The notes under the pieces: generated by a model
Databases searched by the model: none
What the model was told of the DNA's origin: nothing
What the model saw: only the letters and a program-made list of their open reading frames with translations
Position numbers and translations under genes: made by a program
Origin: Hyphococcus aureus
GTDB taxonomy: Bacteria > Pseudomonadota > Alphaproteobacteria > Caulobacterales > Parvularculaceae
DNA length: 64,000 bases
Direction of reading: 5' to 3'
Assembly (NCBI RefSeq): GCF_042643165.1
Contig: NZ_JBHRSH010000002.1
Span: 806,001 to 870,000, forward strand
Shown: positions 7,970-16,842 of the stretch, piece by piece
Position numbering within the stretch: the stretch's first letter is position 1
How the letters are laid out: each line of letters begins with the position of its first letter

Positions 7970-8950
7970 CTAGTCGTTTTCGACCTTGACGCCGTTCACA
8001 TAAACGGTCCCGCCGCGCCCATGACGGGTGATGCGGCCATTGACGCTGTCCATGCGCACCTCAGACGAGCCATACATAGTCAGCTCCGGTTGGGTGACGG
8101 CGCCGCGGAAGAAAATCCCGCCAGAACCGTCAATAAAGGCGCGCAGCTTGTCGGTGCGGCCCGCCTTGACCGCAACAGCGCCGGAACCGGCGATCCGCAC
8201 AGTCATGGGGCCGTCCATGCGCGTGGAGCGCACAAGGCCGGAGCCCGCAATCGAAATATCGAGCATGCCGTCAACATCGCCGAGCACCACATCGCCCGGC
8301 CCCGCAATATCCACATCGACAATCGACGCATCGCCGGTGCGCACATCCGCGTCACCGGAAACATCAATTTCCAGTCCGCCCTTGACGTTGCCGGTCACTA
8401 GGCGCGAGCCATGAACAACGCCGATCACCGCCTCGCCCAGATCGCTGGTCTCGCCATAGACGTAACAGGCGTCGAGATTGAGCGACCCGCCGAGACGCTG
8501 CATGGCGAGCTTCACCCGGGCGTCGATAAACTCAACATCGCCTTCAAACGGCATCAGGATTTCAATGGTCGGATACGCGTCAAACAGCTCCTGATTGACC
8601 GGCTCGCCGTCGGATAGCTTGCGGCCTTCGCGCGGCTCAAACTGGCGCGTGATCCGGCGGTCGCAGCAGTCGAGACCTTCCGGGTCTTTCCACTTCTCGC
8701 CGGTGATGATCAGGACGCCGTCTTTTTCTTCGAGCTTCAGAGGAGCGTAGGTCTTACCCTGACGGATAGTGATGTCGATCTCGTCGCCGCTGGTGGTTTT
8801 GATGTCCACGGTCCCGGTGACGTCCCGAAATGACACATCGCTGAGATTAAATGTCTCGGCATTGGCCGCCGCGCCAAACAGCGCCATCGCGGCCCCGCCG
8901 GACGCAAGAAGGCCCGCAAATGCCGATTTCAACTGATTTCCCGCCGTCAT
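7970..8950 (-). CDS. Exported GIN/DUF2807-type beta-helix protein
   Basis: A protein of about 326 residues with an N-terminal signal peptide (hydrophobic stretch ending AANA) and a C-terminal half made of short repeated strands rich in Gly, Asp and Val (for example IAGSGLV, IAGSGAV, IDGSGGI). This is the pattern of the GIN/DUF2807 beta-helix domain, found in periplasmic or surface proteins of unknown exact role. A paired Cys motif (DCCD) lies near residue 95. The ATG at 8950 is used; a GTG three codons upstream (8959) is also possible. It stands alone, divergent from hutI. Adhesion or envelope sensing is only a family-level guess. Confidence 0.7.
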   Translation of the reverse strand: MTAGNQLKSAFAGLLASGGAAMALFGAAANAETFNLSDVSFRDVTGTVDIKTTSGDEIDITIRQGKTYAPLKLEEKDGVLIITGEKWKDPEGLDCCDRRITRQFEPREGRKLSDGEPVNQELFDAYPTIEILMPFEGDVEFIDARVKLAMQRLGGSLNLDACYVYGETSDLGEAVIGVVHGSRLVTGNVKGGLEIDVSGDADVRTGDASIVDVDIAGPGDVVLGDVDGMLDISIAGSGLVRSTRMDGPMTVRIAGSGAVAVKAGRTDKLRAFIDGSGGIFFRGAVTQPELTMYGSSEVRMDSVNGRITRHGRGGTVYVNGVKVEND

Positions 8951-9075
8951 ACGTCTCACCCTTGGTCAGTCGACACCCTGGCGCCCCGCTTCTACCTTAA
9001 CCTTGCGCCGCCCTGAAATCAGCAAAAACCGCGCCGTCATTCCCAACCGCCGCGGCCCTGCCTATAACCCGCTCC

Positions 9076-10278
9076 ATGCACGATCTTCTCCTTACCAATG
9101 CGACACTGGCGACCATGGCGGCGGGTGAGCCCTATGGCCTTGTCGAAAACGCCGCCCTTGCCGTGAAAGACGGCCGGATCGCCTATGCCGGCCCCATGGC
9201 GGAGCTACCCGGCGGCGCGTCGAGCCAAACCGAGGATCTTGGCGGCGCCCTGATCACGCCGGGCCTCATCGACTGCCACACCCACCTTGTTTATGCGGGC
9301 GAGCGCGCATCGGAGTTCGAGGCGCGATTGCTCGGCCGGTCCTATGAAGAGATCGCCCGCGCCGGCGGCGGCATTCTCTCTACCGTGCGCGCCACCCGCG
9401 CCGCGAGCGAAGATCAACTCGTCGAGGCGGCCCTTCCCCGTCTGGATGCGCTCATCGCCGAAGGACTGACCACCATCGAGATCAAATCCGGCTACGGATT
9501 AACGCTTGAAGATGAAATGAAAATGCTGCGCGCGGCGCGCCGGCTCGCGAAGGAACGTCCGGTGCGAGTGATGACAACGCTTCTTGCGGCGCATGCCTTA
9601 CCGCCGGAATTTAACAGCGCCGACGATTACATCACCTATGTCTGTGACGAGATCATGCCCGCCATTCACGGCGAAAACCTTGCCGACGCCGTTGACGGCT
9701 TCTGCGAAGGCGTCGGCTTTTCTTCCTCACAGATTGAACGCGTCTTTGAAAAAGCGACAGCGCTTGGGTTGCGCGTGAAACTTCATGCGGAGCAATTGTC
9801 CGATCTTGGCGGCGCCGCGCTCGCCGCAAAATACGGCGCCCTTTCCGCCGACCATCTCGAATATCTGAAACCTGAAGATGCGCCCGCTCTCGCCAAGGCC
9901 GGAACCGTTGCGGTGCTGCTGCCCGGCGCGTTTTACTTCCTGCGCGAGACGATGCTACCGCCGGTTGAAGCGCTGCGCGGCGCCGGCGTCCCCATGGCCC
10001 TCGCGACCGATTGCAATCCCGGCACCTCGCCCATGACCTCGCTCCTCCTCGCTATGAATATGGGCTGCACTCTCTTCCGCCTGACGCCCGAGGAGGCGCT
10101 GGCGGGGGTCACGCGCATCGCCGCCCAGGCGTTGGGACTCGATGACGCCGGAACCCTGGCGCCTGGCAAACGAGCCGATCTCGCGATCTGGCGGGCCCGG
10201 CATCCGGCGGAACTCGCCTATGGAATTGGCGGCAATCCTCTGGTCCAGCGGGTGTTTGCAGAGGGACGTCAACCATAA
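9076..10278 (+). CDS. hutI: Imidazolonepropionase
   Basis: A 400-residue amidohydrolase-superfamily enzyme that hydrolyses 4-imidazolone-5-propionate to N-formimino-L-glutamate in histidine degradation. Metal ligands H68 and H70 lie in the DCHTHLVYAG motif, the substrate-binding IEIKSGYGL motif is near 140, HAEQLS near 240 and the metal-binding ATDCNPGTSP near 315. Length matches the family (about 400-410). No hutH, hutU, hutG or hutC is adjacent, so the remaining pathway genes must be elsewhere if the pathway is complete. The ribosome site before the ATG is poor, but the N-terminus aligns with the family from memory. Confidence 0.93.
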   Translation: MHDLLLTNATLATMAAGEPYGLVENAALAVKDGRIAYAGPMAELPGGASSQTEDLGGALITPGLIDCHTHLVYAGERASEFEARLLGRSYEEIARAGGGILSTVRATRAASEDQLVEAALPRLDALIAEGLTTIEIKSGYGLTLEDEMKMLRAARRLAKERPVRVMTTLLAAHALPPEFNSADDYITYVCDEIMPAIHGENLADAVDGFCEGVGFSSSQIERVFEKATALGLRVKLHAEQLSDLGGAALAAKYGALSADHLEYLKPEDAPALAKAGTVAVLLPGAFYFLRETMLPPVEALRGAGVPMALATDCNPGTSPMTSLLLAMNMGCTLFRLTPEEALAGVTRIAAQALGLDDAGTLAPGKRADLAIWRARHPAELAYGIGGNPLVQRVFAEGRQP

Positions 10279-10542
10279 ACGCGCAGCCTGTGCGCCTATC
10301 ACAAAGCTTTGAAAAACCCGCGCTGGCGGTCGGATCGAAGGGCCCCCATTTTCGCGATTGAAAAGCGACCGCGCCCAGTAGATAAATATGGCCGTTTTGT
10401 GACATTATGAAATATCGGCCGCGCCCGGCATGGGGCAGGCGGCGGCCAGTCCGTTCAGAACGGCGCTATGGCGGGGGCCCGGCGTAACCTGTTTAAGCAT
10501 CCCGGCGCATTCTTCGCCGGAAGACGTAAAGAGTGTTTTTAA

Positions 10543-11487
10543 ATGTCGACCGCGTCGATGATCATCAATGCCAAGAGCAGCCGCAATCTCTCGCTTGCGG
10601 AGGATCTTCTCTATGTCACGAAACGCCATAGCGGCATTCGCCCCTATGTGCTGGAGCGTATAGAGGATCTAGGCCCGGCGCTCGACGATATTGAAAAAGG
10701 CGACTCGAACACGCTCATCCTCGCTGGCGGCGACGGCACGATGCAGGCCGCCATCACCAGCGCGATCAACCGGCGCCGGTTTCAGACTCAACCAAGCTAT
10801 GTCGCCCTTCCCTGCGGCATGACCAATGTCATCGCCAATGATTGCGGCCTTCAGGGGCCGCCCGCGTCATCGCTCGACAATTTCCTTTGGCGGCGCGATC
10901 GCGGCGACGTTTCCCGGCTTGAGCGCCCGCTGATCGGCATGCAGCTCTCCGAACGTCAGGACCCGATTTACGGATTCTTTCTCGGCGCCGGGTTGTTCCA
11001 TACAGCCGTGCAGTTCAGCCGCCAGAATGTGCAGAAAATGGGCGCGAGCCGGTCTGTCGCCGTCGCGCTTTCAACCGCCGGATTTATTCTGAAATGCGCC
11101 ATGGACAATGCCGACGGCCCGCCGCCGCTGTCGGCTGAAGTCAAGAATGAAGACGGCGCATTCGAGCCGCGCGATCTTTCTTTTATCGCCATGACGACCT
11201 TGAACAAGCTGTCCGCCGGCATCTTCCCGTTCTGGGGCGAAGGCGACGAACCCATGAATGTCACTGCCATCGATTACCCGCGCAGAAAGCTCCTGCAGGC
11301 GGCCATGTCGGTCCTCAGAGGCAAGTCGAAACCGTGGTTTCCGGACGCCGGTTATCACAGCTGGAAAAGCCGCGAAATGCGCATGCGCTTTGACGGACCC
11401 GTGGTGTTCGACGGCGAGATTTTCCATACGGCGCCGGGTGAAGACCTGATCCTCAAGGTCTCCGAAAAAGCCGCCTTCCTGATTTGA
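10543..11487 (+). CDS. Diacylglycerol kinase family lipid kinase
   Basis: A 314-residue protein with the DAGK catalytic fold. The nucleotide-binding motif GGDGTMQ is at residues 62-68, preceded by a strand (NTLILA) and followed by the typical PCGMTNVIA segment near 103. The C-terminal half has the family's beta-sandwich. Such proteins phosphorylate diacylglycerol, sphingosine or related lipids. Its stop codon overlaps the next start in TGATG, so it is translationally coupled to a Tam41-like gene. If the lipid product is phosphatidic acid, the two enzymes would act in sequence. Substrate specificity is inferred from context only. Confidence 0.82.
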   Translation: MSTASMIINAKSSRNLSLAEDLLYVTKRHSGIRPYVLERIEDLGPALDDIEKGDSNTLILAGGDGTMQAAITSAINRRRFQTQPSYVALPCGMTNVIANDCGLQGPPASSLDNFLWRRDRGDVSRLERPLIGMQLSERQDPIYGFFLGAGLFHTAVQFSRQNVQKMGASRSVAVALSTAGFILKCAMDNADGPPPLSAEVKNEDGAFEPRDLSFIAMTTLNKLSAGIFPFWGEGDEPMNVTAIDYPRRKLLQAAMSVLRGKSKPWFPDAGYHSWKSREMRMRFDGPVVFDGEIFHTAPGEDLILKVSEKAAFLI

Positions 11488-12464
11488 TGCAGTTCGGGCC
11501 GCACGAAACTGAGGCGCGCGACGCCGCGCTCGCGACCTTGTGCGAGCGCATCCGCGCGGTTTCGACCGCCCCCCTCAACGAACCGGCGCAACTCCTGCTG
11601 GAGGCGCTGCTGGCGAAACATCCCGGCGCAGCGGCGCTGTTTTACGGCTCCGGCGCAAGCGTTGCGCGCGCCGACGATCCGGCGAGCATCATTTTCGATT
11701 TCTACATTATCGGCGAAAGCTATGACGCGCTTTATTCGTCAGGGGCGATGAAACTTGCGAACAAGCTCGTGCCGCCCAATGTCTTTTATTTCGAAACGCC
11801 GTCCCCTTTCGGAACCTTGCGCGCGAAATACGCTGTCCTTTCCCTTGATCATTTTGAAAAGCTGGTCAGCGAGGAAACCTTTCACTCCTATTTCTGGGCG
11901 CGCTTCGCCCAGCCCTGCCGCATTCATGGCGGATCGACAGCCATGGCCGCGCGGCTTGAAACGGCGCTGGCGATTGCCATCGCGACCTTCTGCAAGCGCG
12001 CGGCGGGCCTGTTTGACGGACCGTTCACCGCACGGGAATTATGGCTCGCGGGGCTCGGCGTCTCCTACAAGGCGGAGCTGCGTGCGGAAGATGAAAGCCG
12101 CGCCGCGAAACTGATCGAAAGCTATGGCGACTGGGCGGCGAGCGTTACGGTGCCCGCCCTCACCTATGCGGGCATCGACCTCGATATAGAGGGCGCGGTG
12201 ATCCGGCCGAAACAAACGCCGCCGCAAACGGCGCGCGCCTGGCGGCTGCGCGGGGCGCAAGGCGCCGTCCTCTCGGCCTTGCGCCTCCTGAAAGGCACGC
12301 AGACATTCAAAGGCGGCATTGATTACATCGCCTGGAAGATCCAACGCCATTCCGGCATTGATCTTGAGATTACCGATTGGGAGCGCCGCCACCCCATGCT
12401 TGGCGCGCCAGGCGCGGCACTTCGATATTACCGGCTGCGCGCGCAAACAAACCGGAACGCGTAA
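11487..12464 (+). CDS. Tam41-type phosphatidate cytidylyltransferase (CDP-diacylglycerol synthase)
   Basis: A 325-residue protein with no transmembrane segment. It matches the mitochondrial Tam41/Mmp37 family from recall at several points: YGSG near residue 53, an acidic strand end FDFYIIGE with D71 as the likely metal ligand, a KYAVLSLD segment at 114-121, a long helical region with GVSYKAELR near 191, and a C-terminal SALRLLKGTQTFKGG followed by an amphipathic helix. Tam41 converts phosphatidic acid and CTP to CDP-diacylglycerol and is a nucleotidyltransferase-fold enzyme unrelated to CdsA. The gene overlaps the preceding lipid kinase gene by one base and touches the next gene, so all three are probably co-expressed. 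The TTG one codon upstream is a less likely start. Confidence 0.75.
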   Translation: MQFGPHETEARDAALATLCERIRAVSTAPLNEPAQLLLEALLAKHPGAAALFYGSGASVARADDPASIIFDFYIIGESYDALYSSGAMKLANKLVPPNVFYFETPSPFGTLRAKYAVLSLDHFEKLVSEETFHSYFWARFAQPCRIHGGSTAMAARLETALAIAIATFCKRAAGLFDGPFTARELWLAGLGVSYKAELRAEDESRAAKLIESYGDWAASVTVPALTYAGIDLDIEGAVIRPKQTPPQTARAWRLRGAQGAVLSALRLLKGTQTFKGGIDYIAWKIQRHSGIDLEITDWERRHPMLGAPGAALRYYRLRAQTNRNA

Positions 12465-13253
12465 ATGCCTGTCTTTTCCACGAGCGACGCCGACATACAT
12501 TATGAGATCGCAGGCGACGGTCCGCCGCTTTTGCTGATTGCGGGTCTCGCCAGCGACAACGCAAGCTGGGGGCCGGTGACGCCGCTCCTGTCAAAACATT
12601 TCAAACTGATCATGCCGGACAATCGCGGCGCGGGACGCACCAGAACAGCGGCGCCGTTTTCCGTTGAAGCCATGGCGGACGATTGCGCGGCGCTGTTCGA
12701 TCATCTGCAAATCAACCGCGCGCATGTGGTTGGTCATTCCATGGGCGGGATCATCGCCATGACATTGGCGGCGCGCGCGCCCGAACGAATTGAAAAGCTT
12801 GTCCTCGCCGCATACTGCGCAAAAACCCCTGCGCGGGCCATCTCCGTCATCGACACCATCCTTCTCCTGCGCGAAGCGGGCGCGCCGCAGGAACACTGGT
12901 TGCGCTCTTTCTTTCACTGGCTGTTCAAGCCGGAATTTTTTGAAAATAAAAATGCGGTCGATGCGGCGATCGCCCTTTCCATGGCCTACCCTTACGCGCA
13001 ATCGGCCGAAGGCATGCGCGCCCAGGTGGATATGCTGCGCGGTTACGACGCCTCGGCCCTGCCCGCCGCCCTGACCTCGGACACCCTTCTGCTCGCGGGC
13101 GAACTTGATCTGATGTTTTCGCCCGAGGACATAAAAGCGGCTTTCGAGGCCGCGCCCGTCCGGTTCGAAATTCTCCCCGGCGCCGCCCATTCTCTCCACT
13201 GGGACGATCCAGCGGGTTTTTCTTCTAATGTGATCGCATTTTTGAGCGATTGA
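12465..13253 (+). CDS. Alpha/beta hydrolase
   Basis: A 262-residue alpha/beta-hydrolase. The nucleophile elbow GHSMGG places the catalytic serine at 92; the oxyanion segment is near LLIAGLASDNASW, the acid is probably in GELDLMFSPED near 210 and the histidine in GAAHSLHWDDP near 245. The ATG directly follows the TAA of the Tam41-like gene, so it is the third member of a compact unit with two phospholipid enzymes. A lipase or lysophospholipase role would fit the context, but the sequence also fits general esterases or peroxidase-type hydrolases. There is no signal peptide, so it should act in the cytoplasm. Confidence 0.82.
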   Translation: MPVFSTSDADIHYEIAGDGPPLLLIAGLASDNASWGPVTPLLSKHFKLIMPDNRGAGRTRTAAPFSVEAMADDCAALFDHLQINRAHVVGHSMGGIIAMTLAARAPERIEKLVLAAYCAKTPARAISVIDTILLLREAGAPQEHWLRSFFHWLFKPEFFENKNAVDAAIALSMAYPYAQSAEGMRAQVDMLRGYDASALPAALTSDTLLLAGELDLMFSPEDIKAAFEAAPVRFEILPGAAHSLHWDDPAGFSSNVIAFLSD

Positions 13254-13371
13254 TCGGGCTTCATAAAAGCGTTACATGAGGGGCCTCGCGCAACCGTGCG
13301 TGGCTGTCGTCGCCGGGTAAATCGGCATCCTGACAAAAGGGGCGTCATCCAAATCGGGAGCGTTCGCAAGG

Positions 13372-13439
13372 CGAGTAAAACGCCGGACTGCGGATGGATC
13401 AGCGCGAGGCATTGGAGACGGCGAGCACCGAGTAAAACG
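13372..13439 (+). repeat. Two 11-base direct repeats upstream of a TonB receptor gene
   Basis: CGAGTAAAACG occurs at 13372-13382 and again at 13429-13439, 57 bases apart and within 110 bases of the receptor start. The spacing is near five to six helical turns. It may be a regulator site or chance duplication; nothing else links it to function. Confidence 0.3.
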
Positions 13440-13482
13440 GCGCGCGCTGCGCTTCGCCAATGTGAGTTACGGAAACGCCCCA

Positions 13483-15681
13483 ATGAAAAAAATGCTTTTG
13501 GCCACCGCCCTGTCGGGCGGCTTCATGTCGAGCGCCGCGTTGGCGCAAGAGACGCAACAAGACGAAATCTTCGTCACCGCGCAGCGCCGCGAACAATCGC
13601 CTCAGGATGTGGGCGTCGCGCTCAACGTCTTTTCCGGCGCCGATCTGATCGCGCAGGGAACACGGAACATAAATGCGCTTGAGAACTTCGCGCCGAACCT
13701 CGAAATCGAAAGCCAGTTTGGCTCCGGCCAGCCGAGCTTTTCCATTCGCGGCGTCGGCTTTCGCGATTACGCAACCAACAACGCGCCGACCGTCGGCGTC
13801 TATGTGGACGACGTCGCCTATCCGATCCCGGTGATGACGCAGGGCGTTCTATTCGATGTTGAGCGCGTCGAAGTCTTGCGCGGGCCGCAAGGAACGCTTT
13901 ACGGGCGCAACACCACCGGCGGCGCCATCAAACTAATCAGCGCGCAACCGACGGACGACTTTTCCGCCGGCGCCGTGGTCGAGGGCGGCCGGTTCGGGCG
14001 CGTCGACGCCGAAGGTTTCGTTTCGGGCCCTGTCGCCGACACGATCCGCGTGCGCCTTTCCGGCGCCACATCGCAAGGCGGCGCGTGGCAGACCAATCGC
14101 GAAACCGGCGAGGAACTGGGCGACGCTGAACAATATGCGCTGCGCGGCATTGTCTCCGTCGATCTGGCGCCGGATGTCGAAGCCATTTTCAATTTGCACG
14201 GCTTCATCGACCAGTCGGACGGGCTCGGCCTGCAATTGTTCAATGACTCCGCCTTCGGCCCCCTCGCCCATGAGCGGCGCGAGACAAGCTGGGGCTCCTC
14301 GCCTGAATTTTCAGCCCTCACGGGAATTTCACAAACACAAAGCCCGTTCCGCGACAATGAAGGCTGGGGGACAAGCCTCACCGTGAACGCAGGGCTTGGC
14401 GGCGCGGCCCTCACCTATATCGGCGCGTATGAAGTGTTGAACCGAAAAGAGTTCAACGATTTCGACGCGCTGACATTGGGCGGCGCCGGCGTTTTCTTTC
14501 AGTCGAGCGCGGACGTCATGTCCCATGAGCTTCGCCTGTCCGGCGAAACGGCGCGGCTTAACTGGGTCGGCGGGGTTTATTATTCGCAAGAAGATCTCGG
14601 CGAACTTTATCAGTCCGATTTCGCGGCGAGTTTCGGTCCCGGTTTCGCGGTGACGACGCCCTATAACCAGAATGTACGCACCATGGCCGCCTATCTCCAC
14701 GGCGAGTATGAGCTATCGCCGCTGGTCTCCGTTATCGCCGGGCTGCGCTACGAAGATGAAGCGCGCAAGCTGCGCGATCTCGGCACCTTTGCGGTCGCGA
14801 CGGGGCCGTTGAACTTCGCCAATGGCAGCAACGATTTCACACTGGAGAACCGCGATCTCAATTCGGACAATCTCTCCGGCAAGATCGGTGTTGAACTGAC
14901 GCCCGCTGACGATGTGTTGCTTTATGCCCATGTGAGCCGCGGGGTGAAGTCCGGCGGCTTCACCGCCTACAATACGCTGAACCCGAATGCGTTGACGCCC
15001 TTTGCGCCGGAAAAACTGAACGCCTTCGAGGCCGGTTTCAAAACATCTTTCGGCGATGTTATTCAGCTCAATGGCGCGGCGTTCTATTACGACTACAAGG
15101 ACCAGCAGGTGCAGTCGGCGATCTATGATGCCGGCACCGGCGCCGTCGTCGGCCGCATCGTCAACGCCGACAGTGAAATCTACGGCGCCGAACTTGAAGC
15201 GGTGCTGACGCCCTCGCCCTGGCTCACCATTGGCCAGACATTCGGCTACAAGAGCGGCGAATTCACCGAGTTCATGGATCTCGATATCGCCGCCTCGACG
15301 CTCGCCGGCATGGAAGTGCTGACCGATCGTTCGGGCCAGGATCTCGGCTTTCCGAATATCAGCTATCAGGGTTACGTCGAAACCCAAACGCAGATCGCTG
15401 ACGGCTGGTCGGCGCGCGCGCGGTTTGATTATTCCTATCGCGATACGCTTTCCCTGCCGCTCCTGGGCCCAGCTTACGCAGTCGGTGATTACTGGCTCGC
15501 CAATGCGCAACTGGCGTTCGGTCCCGATGACGACCGCTGGGAGCTGGCGCTCTGGGGGCGGAACATCTTCAACGCCGACTATGATGAAACCCGCAACTTC
15601 TTCATCACCGGCGGCGCAGCCGACATCGCGGCGCCCGGCATGCCCGCGACCTATGGCGCAAGAGTGAGCGTGAAATATTGA
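13483..15681 (+). CDS. TonB-dependent outer-membrane receptor
   Basis: A 732-residue TonB-dependent receptor with a cleavable signal peptide (MKKMLLATALSGGF, cleavage after ALA), a TonB-box-like start DEIFVTAQRRE near residue 30, a plug domain with VERVEVLRGPQGTLYGRNTTGG near 130-152, and a 22-strand barrel ending in the aromatic VKY. The ATG at 13483 follows GGAAAC by a few bases and begins the signal peptide; an upstream GTG at 13462 is less likely. The ligand is unknown; the subfamily with this plug motif is commonly linked to carbohydrate or aromatic uptake in alphaproteobacteria. A palindromic repeat follows the stop. Confidence 0.9.
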   Translation: MKKMLLATALSGGFMSSAALAQETQQDEIFVTAQRREQSPQDVGVALNVFSGADLIAQGTRNINALENFAPNLEIESQFGSGQPSFSIRGVGFRDYATNNAPTVGVYVDDVAYPIPVMTQGVLFDVERVEVLRGPQGTLYGRNTTGGAIKLISAQPTDDFSAGAVVEGGRFGRVDAEGFVSGPVADTIRVRLSGATSQGGAWQTNRETGEELGDAEQYALRGIVSVDLAPDVEAIFNLHGFIDQSDGLGLQLFNDSAFGPLAHERRETSWGSSPEFSALTGISQTQSPFRDNEGWGTSLTVNAGLGGAALTYIGAYEVLNRKEFNDFDALTLGGAGVFFQSSADVMSHELRLSGETARLNWVGGVYYSQEDLGELYQSDFAASFGPGFAVTTPYNQNVRTMAAYLHGEYELSPLVSVIAGLRYEDEARKLRDLGTFAVATGPLNFANGSNDFTLENRDLNSDNLSGKIGVELTPADDVLLYAHVSRGVKSGGFTAYNTLNPNALTPFAPEKLNAFEAGFKTSFGDVIQLNGAAFYYDYKDQQVQSAIYDAGTGAVVGRIVNADSEIYGAELEAVLTPSPWLTIGQTFGYKSGEFTEFMDLDIAASTLAGMEVLTDRSGQDLGFPNISYQGYVETQTQIADGWSARARFDYSYRDTLSLPLLGPAYAVGDYWLANAQLAFGPDDDRWELALWGRNIFNADYDETRNFFITGGAADIAAPGMPATYGARVSVKY

Positions 15682-15688
15682 ACGCTTT

Positions 15689-15806
15689 CTCCTCCCCCAT
15701 TCATGGGGGAGGTGGACCGCGCGTTAGCGCGGGTCGGAGGGGGCTTTGAAAATTTTCCACCCCCTCCGTTAGCTTCGCTGACACCTCCCCCGCAAGCGGG
15801 GGAGGA
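15689..15806. repeat. Branched palindromic repeat (REP-like, three nested inverted repeats)
   Basis: The outer arms CCTCCCCC and GGGGGAGG recur as local hairpins at 15691-15712 and at about 15783-15805, and the two hairpins also pair with each other. The inner arms GGAGGGGG (from 15737) and CCCCCTCC (to 15767) close around an AT-rich loop. A further small hairpin GCGCGTTAGCGC lies near 15719-15731. This architecture matches dispersed palindromic repeats common in alphaproteobacterial genomes. It sits between convergent genes, where it may also end transcription from both sides. Confidence 0.75.
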
Positions 15807-15827
15807 AAGACACGCTTCAAGTGTTTT

Positions 15828-16700
15828 CTAATCCAGATAACCCGGCAAACGCGGCAGCGCTTCATAGTCCGCCATCACATGCTGGATGATGACGCGCGCG
15901 CCGGTTTCGTCTGCAATTTCTTCGAACCGGTCCATGGACGCCAGCGTATCTTCAACATTCGTGTTGAATTTCGGCACATAGCGGTTATCGCGCGACTCCT
16001 GCAAATGATACATATCGCCCGATAGCAAGACTGGTCCTTCGTTCTCTAATTGCACCAACAGCGATGTGTGCCCCGGCGTGTGTCCCGGCATGGCGAGTAT
16101 CGTAACAGACCCGTCACCGAACACATCATAGTCGCCATCGAACTCGATGGTCTCCGCTTCTTCCAGCGCGTTATATAGCGGAAAGCTTTGTTCGTCGGTG
16201 CGCGCTTCATCACGGAACATATGCGCGCGCTCATCTTTGTCGATCAGCAAGATAGCGCCCGCAAAACGATTGGCGTCGCCGATGTGGTCGAAATGGGAAT
16301 GGGACGGGCTGAAATAATCGACATCATCCACGGTCAACCCGATCTCAGCGAGCTGGCCTTCAATCGTGTGCGGCATGGTCAGGCCGAAAGGCCCGGACGT
16401 CACTCCCTCCTCGCCCGCATCGTGAATCGCCGTGGGCAACCCCGCATCCCAGAGAAGGTCGCCCTTGGGATGGCGAATAAGAAAACACATGACTGAAGAG
16501 GCGTTGGTGCGCCCGTCATATTCATCGCCTTGCGTAAAGAGCGAAAGGTCGAGCATGTCGATGCGGCCGCAATCAAAAGTATAAAGCTTGATGCTTTTCT
16601 TCGCAGATTCCGGCGCCGCCTTGGCTGCTTTGTCTTCCTGTCCACATGCGCCCAGCGCCAGCGCGGCTCCCAATGTGACCAAGGATAGAAACTTCTTCAT
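15828..16700 (-). CDS. Metallo-beta-lactamase-fold lipoprotein, N-acyl homoserine lactonase-like
   Basis: A 290-residue protein with a lipoprotein signal (hydrophobic stretch ending LGAC) and the zinc motif SHSHFDHIGD near residue 125, followed by downstream zinc histidines in MPGHTPGHTS and IIQHV. The domain order and PKGDLLWDAGLP start resemble the AHL-lactonase branch of the metallo-beta-lactamase superfamily. Predicted location is the periplasmic face of the inner or outer membrane. The ATG at 16700 is preceded by GGAGGG at 5-6 bases; the TTG 12 bases upstream overlaps that ribosome site and is unlikely. Quorum quenching is possible, but other lactone or ester substrates cannot be excluded. 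Confidence 0.8.
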   Translation of the reverse strand: MKKFLSLVTLGAALALGACGQEDKAAKAAPESAKKSIKLYTFDCGRIDMLDLSLFTQGDEYDGRTNASSVMCFLIRHPKGDLLWDAGLPTAIHDAGEEGVTSGPFGLTMPHTIEGQLAEIGLTVDDVDYFSPSHSHFDHIGDANRFAGAILLIDKDERAHMFRDEARTDEQSFPLYNALEEAETIEFDGDYDVFGDGSVTILAMPGHTPGHTSLLVQLENEGPVLLSGDMYHLQESRDNRYVPKFNTNVEDTLASMDRFEEIADETGARVIIQHVMADYEALPRLPGYLD

Positions 16701-16842
16701 TTCGCCCTCCAAAAGAATTCCGGCCCTGCTTACCAGCGTTTCACAGCCAGGAGAACAGCCCTGAGCAGGAGGGTTTTAGGCCGGGCGCAATTCAAGCTAG
16801 ACTAGGTAAAATAACACGACCGGGAACGCCGAAAGAACAGCC

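Noticed and set aside
14713..15510. 265-codon antisense frame inside the TonB receptor
   Set aside because: Shadow of the receptor; no ribosome site and no known domain.
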